Assembly (NCBI GenBank): GCA_027475525.1
Contig: JAMWFC010000055.1
Location: forward strand, 2,133,042 to 2,197,041
From: Macrolepiota albuminosa
Lineage: Eukaryota > Basidiomycota > Agaricomycetes > Agaricales > Agaricaceae
DNA length: 64,000 nucleotides
Reading direction: 5' to 3'
Positions within the stretch are counted from its first letter, which is position 1. Every line of letters starts with the position of its first letter. Positions 58,266 to 64,000 of this stretch are shown piece by piece. The notes below the pieces were generated by a model. It did no database searches. It worked only from the letters and a program-made list of their open reading frames with translations, and was not told the DNA's origin. Position numbers and translations under genes: made by a program.

Positions 58266-58380
58266 GTAACTGTTGGTTACAGTAGCTGAAACAGACTGAA
58301 TTATTAGATTAGACTAGATACATTGTGAATACAAGATGTTGTCCTTACATAAGCTAATATTCTGGTAATGTATGATCACA
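58266..58380 (-). repeat. Possible remote LTR relative of the gypsy family
   Basis: On the minus strand it shares with the gypsy B LTR the stretch around ACAACATCTTGT (58331-58345) and an end like GTTACA, over 115 bp. No target duplication is visible. Confidence 0.35.
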
Positions 58381-58763
58381 GACACAAAGATGCAAGGGAC
58401 TATTCTTTTTGAGAATGACTGGTCAGTCTAAGAGACACAGAATAGGTAGGATGTCTTCCTGAGACACATGGATATCTATCTGTACAAATTGAACAAAAGA
58501 GTGTGCATCCAGCACATGATGCTCAGTGGTACATGCTGGAGGCAGAGGAAAAGTCAAAGCAGGTGCAACTGTGCCACACAGATGAGCAAAGTGTTTTGTA
58601 GTGTCATGACTATGGATGAGGGTGCCAAATGACACCAGGAAAATTGATCCAGTGGCACTGGAACTTAATTATGATGGTGCAACTGTTAGTCAAGTTGAAA
58701 ACTTGCATTTACTCACAAGTAACTACTCAGATTATATTAATCCATGGTGTTGACCTCTTAGAT
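58381..58763. other. AT-rich stretch without gene
   Basis: A short minus-strand open frame (58423-58635) has no recognisable content. Nothing else seen. Confidence 0.4.
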
Positions 58764-58957
58764 TGTCAGGGGACTCCTCATTCCTTCCTTTGTTCACTCC
58801 TCATTCCTTCATTCTCCCTTCATTCATTTTCTTATTTCTTCTGACATTCTGTCACTTTACTGTTTCTATTTTTTCAGCACTATCTATTAGTACTACTTTT
58901 AGCCTTTGAGGTGCTCTGGTCCTTTAGCTATTATTCAGACAAGTGTGGCCCCTTCAA
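58764..58957 (+). repeat. Partial LTR related to the 40014-40531 solo LTR
   Basis: Starts TGTCAGGGGACTCCTCATTCC and matches the reverse complement of about 40335-40531, then breaks off. 194 of 518 bp are left. Confidence 0.8.
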
Positions 58958-58960
58958 CTG

Positions 58961-58988
58961 ACAAATGACAAATGACAAATGACAAATG
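58961..58988. repeat. (ACAAATG)4 tandem repeat
   Basis: Four perfect 7-bp units right at the break of the LTR fragment. Confidence 0.9.
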
Positions 58989-59023
58989 AATTCCCAGCTA
59001 CATTATATAACATAATTCAGATA

Positions 59024-60467
59024 TTAACCTTTCTGGGATATAAACTGTATAATAAAGGTGAAAAATTTCACAGAGAAAATGTTTTCCACAACCTCTGGAA
59101 TTTGTTGTTGTAGCCTCTTTTCTGACAAGAACTTGTCCTGAAATCCTTTCCTCCTAACAGTAGCCCAGATATGCCCTGCTGGCCTAATGGACTTGATATG
59201 CCATAGACTTAACACACTTTGTCTAGAATGCCATGGCAAGTCTGTAATAATTGGAGTGAAGCCCAGATATTATTTAGAATAATATGCAGGCCAGACAATA
59301 GAGTCCTGAAAGAGAGAGTGGGCAATGCTTGCAATGTGAAGTTTTATTTGTGACTCATTTGTGAGGAGAAAATATCATTCATTGTCTCCAAAACATGTGT
59401 AGAAGTGGCTGTGCAAAGAAAATCAAACTGCAGACAGCAGATGAACAAATAGTGCATAGTTTTGATGTGGTCACAGCCAAATCTACACCAAAGAGAACAG
59501 CCATTGTTTAAATGAGTGGACAAGATATCCCCAGAGTCCAATTGAGCACTTTGGGTGTATAATTGGATAACTGCTAAATAAGTGTATGGGGATCACTCAT
59601 AGGAAAAAGAAGGGAGATGGCACAGATTGTAAAGGTTGGAGACTACAAGGAGCTTTGACCAAACAGAATAAGTGTTAAAGAATGTTGTGTGTTTGTGTCA
59701 ATGATCTGTTGCAAGTTGCCCTCTACAAAACCCTCTGAATTTGAGAAGATGCAAAATGGCTGAAGGATAAACAAAGATGTGGGGAAGACAGGTGGAGGGT
59801 TTGATAGAGAGTATGCATGCAAAGCCAAGAAGCTTGTGGCTTTATTAAGCCAAGCCAGTCAGAAGCTGTTATGCATGCGTGATTTCATGTGAGATATGTA
59901 ATTCTGGGATTGTTGGCAGGAAAGAATGTCTTTAAGCCAATAGTGGAAGGCAGTAATATTTCCAGAAGAAGTTATTGACCATCTTACAAGGGGTAGGTAG
60001 TCTGAGAAAACAATATGCAGTCCTTCACCATGAACAAGAAGTGCTGCTACAAAGCATCCAGCAACTTCAGCATGCAAAGTAGAAGCTTGATATTTGGTTT
60101 GAGAGAGCAAGGTGACAATGGAATGTTTATTGGCAATTGCTGAACAAGTGAGGGAAGAATTGTTGAACAGTATGAGTGAAATGTAGGAAATCAAAAGTTT
60201 GGAACATGTCAGATGTGGAAGTTTGATAAGGAATGTTGTTGAATAAAGAGAACATGAATGGAATGTTGAAAGGAGGGATGCCAATGTTGTTAGATATGTT
60301 TCAGTGATCTTTTGGAGCCTGAAGAGAAGTGGGGTGATGTTTGCAAACCAAGTGAGCAGGATTTGCCAATCTCTTGAGAGAGAAGGAGAAGAGAAAAAAA
60401 GAGGTTTGTATGTAAATTTGATATTGGGGAAAAAGCACTGAGTTGTGAAAACCAAGGCCTTAACCAA
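59024..60467 (-). pseudogene. Decayed LINE (non-LTR retrotransposon) 3' portion
   Basis: The minus-strand open frame 60467-59859 (202 aa) contains TLHAEVAGCFVAALLVHG...IVFSDYLPLVRW and YWLKDIL, resembling the RNase H domain of basidiomycete LINEs. Downstream, CSLWCRFGCDHIKTMHYLF (59490-59430) looks like the zinc-binding tail, and SLWHIKSIRPAGHIWATVRR (about 59210-59140) like its C-terminal end. The pieces are in different frames. Assignment is by motif appearance only. Confidence 0.5.
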
Positions 60468-60619
60468 ACAAAGTGAGGTTGAGGCTGGGATTAAGCACTG
60501 AGTTGTCTATACATACTTGGAGCCCTAACCAAACAAAGTGAGATTGGGGTAGAGGCTAAGTTACTTATATATACTTGGAGCCCTAACCAAACAAAGTGAG
60601 GTGAGAGTAGAGGCTGTGT
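60431..60619. repeat. Imperfect tandem repeat, about three units of 60-70 bp
   Basis: Each unit contains CCTAACCAAACAAAGTGAG or a one-base variant. Followed by a G12 run near 60620. Confidence 0.8.
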
Positions 60620-63423
60620 TGGGGGGGGGGGAAGTTTGAGGGCTTTGCTCCCAAAAGCACCAACAATATCAAGCTTTGTTTTTTGATGACTGCAAGGTGG
60701 ACAGGAACAAGAAAAGATGATAGTCCACATTCACACTAGAAATAATTAACAAAGGGAATGAGATAGAGCTGAGCTAGATGTCAAGCTGACAGACAGAAGG
60801 CTAGAAAAGAAAACCATCCTTCAACGTGTAATAGTGGAGACCTGAAACGGCACAAGAATAATAGATCTGAGGAGTTTGGAAGAGCCAGAAAACGGCTCAC
60901 CAGGTGGGGTTTTAATGGCTAGTAGGCCATATCAGGGGATGAAACGGGCTCCAAGCTGTTAGCCCCACATACGTGCATAAAAGACCCTAATTTGAACCCC
61001 AGATGAGCAGCACAGCAGGCAAGAGGGCCTTGCCAAGGATATAGGCCATTGAGCCACTCAAAATGCTACTCCAAAAAAAAAACTCACACCCCATTTTTGA
61101 AATAGAAATAGAAATTAAATTAAACTCCACATATGATTATATAAGCATTTGTCTGGATGAAGGATTACATAAGCATTCATCTGTATGAAGGATTATATAA
61201 TCAGTTGTCGTCTTGTCAAACTTAATCGATGTATAGATGACTGAGATATTCCTGATCTCCAGATCTAATTCTACTATGTCCTTCATCATCAATTGTATAG
61301 TTTATCCTAATTTGTCTATTTGTCTACTCTGTCTCTCTTGCAACAACTACTCAACTTGGTTGCCTGCATGACATACGTGTACCACAATCCTCTCGTCCAA
61401 ATCAGAGGCTCTTCGTTGAGCTTCAATTGCATTATTAGTACAATTAGTTAAAAACATTGCTAGCTACCTGGAGTCAAACTATTCTCGATATCTTGATTTC
61501 AGGTGAGAACCTTACCCTATTTTACTTATATTATAGTTTGTATGTATATATTATATATTAACAAATTGTTCTGATTTCTGATTCTTTGATGACTCCACAC
61601 TTATATTATTTCATATGCAAATACTAATTGTGATATACTATTTCACCCCTTTAGCTAGGAGAAGTCTCCTCTAAATTGGATGTCACTAATTCATACTTAA
61701 GAAGATGAATTCACACTCCACTACCTTGTAAAGAACTAGTCAATGAGACTAAGATGTGAGAGACTCTATTTTGAATTAATTAGCAGGCATGACAACTGGC
61801 TTGACCTTTTACTACTAAAGGACTCAGCAACAAGAGAGACTTCATCTCAACCCTGGACTAAGTCAAAAACATATTAGGTATGTTATGTTATGTTTGTTCT
61901 ATGTCTTGTTTGAAGTAATAGAATAGCTAGTAATAGCTGGTTGCGGTAAAAAAATCATATTAGTTGGGAAAAAAGAGACTCTATGCTAAAAGGTGGAATA
62001 GTACTTCAACAAACAACAATTATACCAAGTCTTCTTCATCTTCTACTTCTTCAATTTCAACATATTCATCATCTATTGGCAGATCAACCTTGTCTATGGC
62101 TTACCTGAATCTCTGTATGGTCTTACTATATCAGACCAAGATAACTTGGTGTGGCTGCAATCACTCTTCTTTGTTGGAGAAGCAAGAGCTAGTCTCATAG
62201 ATAAACCCGGTTTTTCTGAAGAGTTGTTAGCTTTCTATATTAAGTAATGATTGTTAATTATACTGTATATCTGAACCTGAACAATTTGTATTCTTTCTCA
62301 TAAGCATTGTTGTAAGAGACATGCCATCCTGTTGTATGATTACTGATAAATTCTCCTTGTTGGAAACCACTCCAATAAAGACCATTGTATGAGAAAAGGT
62401 GCGATCTGAAAAAGCAACTGATATATAATGTGGGTCTTCTTCGTCAAGCAGATGGCTAAACATGACCATTCCAACTAGATAAAAGATGGAAAAGTTTTGC
62501 TTGGCCATAGAAGATTTTTTTCATTGAAAGACAAATTCTTGTTGGAAGTCTTAAGGGTTAGCAGCAGCGAGATTGACCACTTGAACATTCCTTGATTTAG
62601 ATACACAGACATCCAATTCCATAAGACAACTTGCTACACCAAAAAAGGAGTATTCAAGATTGACAACAGCCTCTTCAGATACTTGAGAAGTTTTAGTGTC
62701 ATAGCATGTATAATTGCTAGTTTCTAGAACAATAGATTGTGTATTGTTGGACTTAATGTTTTGTCTAGAGTAATATATAAAAAAAGTCAGTTGATGAAAT
62801 GATTCAAATATTTTGACTTACGTGTTTTGTGGAGTTGAATTGTTCATAAATTCAGCGTAAAGTAGTTGCAATACAACATTTTTAGCATGTAGCATTCTAT
62901 AGATTATAGTTCAATTAATTGCAGTGGTTGCAGGACATTGACATTTAAATATTCAACATGTACTGATTGCTAGAATTGGAAATATTTTTTCCTTTATCAA
63001 GAATATAACTCAAGCTGCTTTCATCTATTTCTTCTCTACAATGTCAATAAGCCTTATCATATCAAGAAAAGGGGTACAATTGAAAACAAACCTCGAGTCC
63101 AACTTATTAATATCTTCTTGCATGTTAGCTTCATTGGAAGTCATTCATTTGTACTTTTTTTTTGTTGTCTGCTCTAACATGGTAGTTTTAATGTCTGATT
63201 CAGATTTTATTTGTTGTTTCCTGTACCATTACTCATTAGAATCAAATGCTAATATTAATGATAAAAATAAAGCAACATACTTAGCTGAAAGTCGGGCCAT
63301 TTGGTTGTTTTTAAGCATGTCAATTTAACTAGAATTAGAAATTACTTTCATACTTGTGTTGATTAGAAGTCGTTTATTTTGCTTTCAACATTGTTTTGCT
63401 AAAGTGAGGTGATTTTTAGTAAG
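60620..63423. other. AT-rich stretch without recognisable gene
   Basis: Short open frames (61964-62200 plus, 62254-62508 minus) lack motifs or splice structure I can name. Probably transposon debris or intergenic DNA. Confidence 0.45.
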
Positions 63424-63543
63424 TTTCAACTATTATGTTAGCAAGCAATGTGGCCTATTTCTATCAAAAGCAGTCTGGTAGTTTTTATCAAGTTTCAAGT
63501 TTTATGTTAGCAAGCAATGAAACTTATTTCTATCAGAAGCAGC
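63424..63543 (+). repeat. Imperfect direct repeat, 50-bp units, period 70
   Basis: 63424-63473 and 63494-63543 share ATGTTAGCAAGCAATG and TATTTCTATCA. Confidence 0.85.
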
Positions 63544-64000
63544 ATCAGAAAATCATCAAAAGTATCTTTGGTGGCATTGCAATGTCATTTTACCTGTTGA
63601 ATATCAAATTAGAATTAGAAGTAGCATCACAAGATCATTAATAGTATCTTCAGTAGCGCTTATCATTGATGCAATGTCACTATACTTGTTGAAAATCTAC
63701 CAATATCAATTAGAAGTTGTGTCATAGGATCATAAATGTATACTCTATATCTATAATAATGTAATCAATGCAAGTGGCAACTTTGCCGTAGTATAAGTTT
63801 TTAAATGGTAAGACACTTATTCTTATATAATCATTATAGGGGACAACATGCTTTATTGCAAGTTTACTGATGCCATATTTATAGTTTCATTTAGATGTTC
63901 GAAATGAACAACCATCAAAATGCAATCACTGTCGCAACTTTCTATGGATAAGAGGATTGAAATTTTAAATTGCAGAGATGCAGGAAAATCAAAATATACC
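63544..64000. other. AT-rich end of window, no gene seen
   Basis: No ORF or RNA feature is supported. Confidence 0.45.

Noticed and set aside
62254..62508. A minus-strand 84-aa coding remnant
   Set aside because: The composition looks protein-like, but I cannot connect it to neighbouring exons or a family.
1..64000. CRISPR arrays, prokaryotic operons or ribosome binding sites
   Set aside because: No regularly spaced repeats of that kind; introns and transposon types show a fungal genome.

Overview
The window looks like an Agaricomycete (basidiomycete) chromosome segment. The evidence is short (about 45-60 nt) GT-AG introns, a KDZ-family transposase, Ty3/gypsy chromoviruses, and two basidiomycete-type sesquiterpene synthases with the DExxD, NDxxSxxxE and ESxRYF signatures. 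It has two parts: a nested transposon island (1-45543) and a gene-bearing chromosomal part (about 46400-58000) followed by an AT-rich, repeat-littered tail (58000-64000).

The island is four levels deep and each level can be read from junctions. The oldest is a Ty3/gypsy chromovirus copy (A), whose 5' end lies outside the window; it occupies 1-6315 and 40854-45543. A KDZ DNA transposon (6316-40846; about 11.7 kb once later insertions are removed) sits in the integrase region of A. A second copy of the gypsy family (B, 11301-34115) is inserted in a gene of the KDZ element, flanked by TACAG/CACAG. A third copy (C, 21431-32881) is inserted in the last ORF of B, flanked by perfect GTGGG duplications. 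Three solo LTRs of other families (7825-8705, 39056-39532, 40014-40531) lie in the KDZ arms, and a foreign 1.05-kb piece (about 4959-6006) lies in A. Decay follows nesting order: C is almost intact, B has scattered stops, A is riddled. Many of the stops are CGA to TGA, as expected for deamination of methylated CpG.

The gypsy family is about 11.4 kb with short 173-186 bp LTRs and three coding blocks. ORF1 is Gag plus aspartic protease. ORF2 is RT, RNase H, integrase and chromodomain. ORF3 is an unrecognised protein of about 980 aa placed between pol and the 3' LTR, where env would be. Gag-PR and Pol are in the same frame in A and B, separated by one stop; in B that stop is UGA followed by CUAG, a context known from stop-codon readthrough. 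ORF3 is preceded in all three copies by a conserved polypyrimidine tract and AG, suggesting a spliced subgenomic mRNA.

The KDZ element has inverted arms about 3 kb long, carrying tRNA-like units with recognisable A and B boxes on both arms. Its centre holds a 5'-truncated KDZ transposase pseudogene and a second, unrecognised gene, both on the minus strand.

Downstream, two paralogous multi-pass membrane proteins on the plus strand (47253-48761 and 56041-57725) bracket two tandem sesquiterpene synthase genes on the minus strand (50856-52102, apparently intact; 52482-53708, with a one-base insertion inside the metal-binding motif). A near-perfect 215-bp foldback element lies at 49528-49742. The right end holds a decayed LINE, LTR fragments and short tandem repeats; I see no intact gene there.
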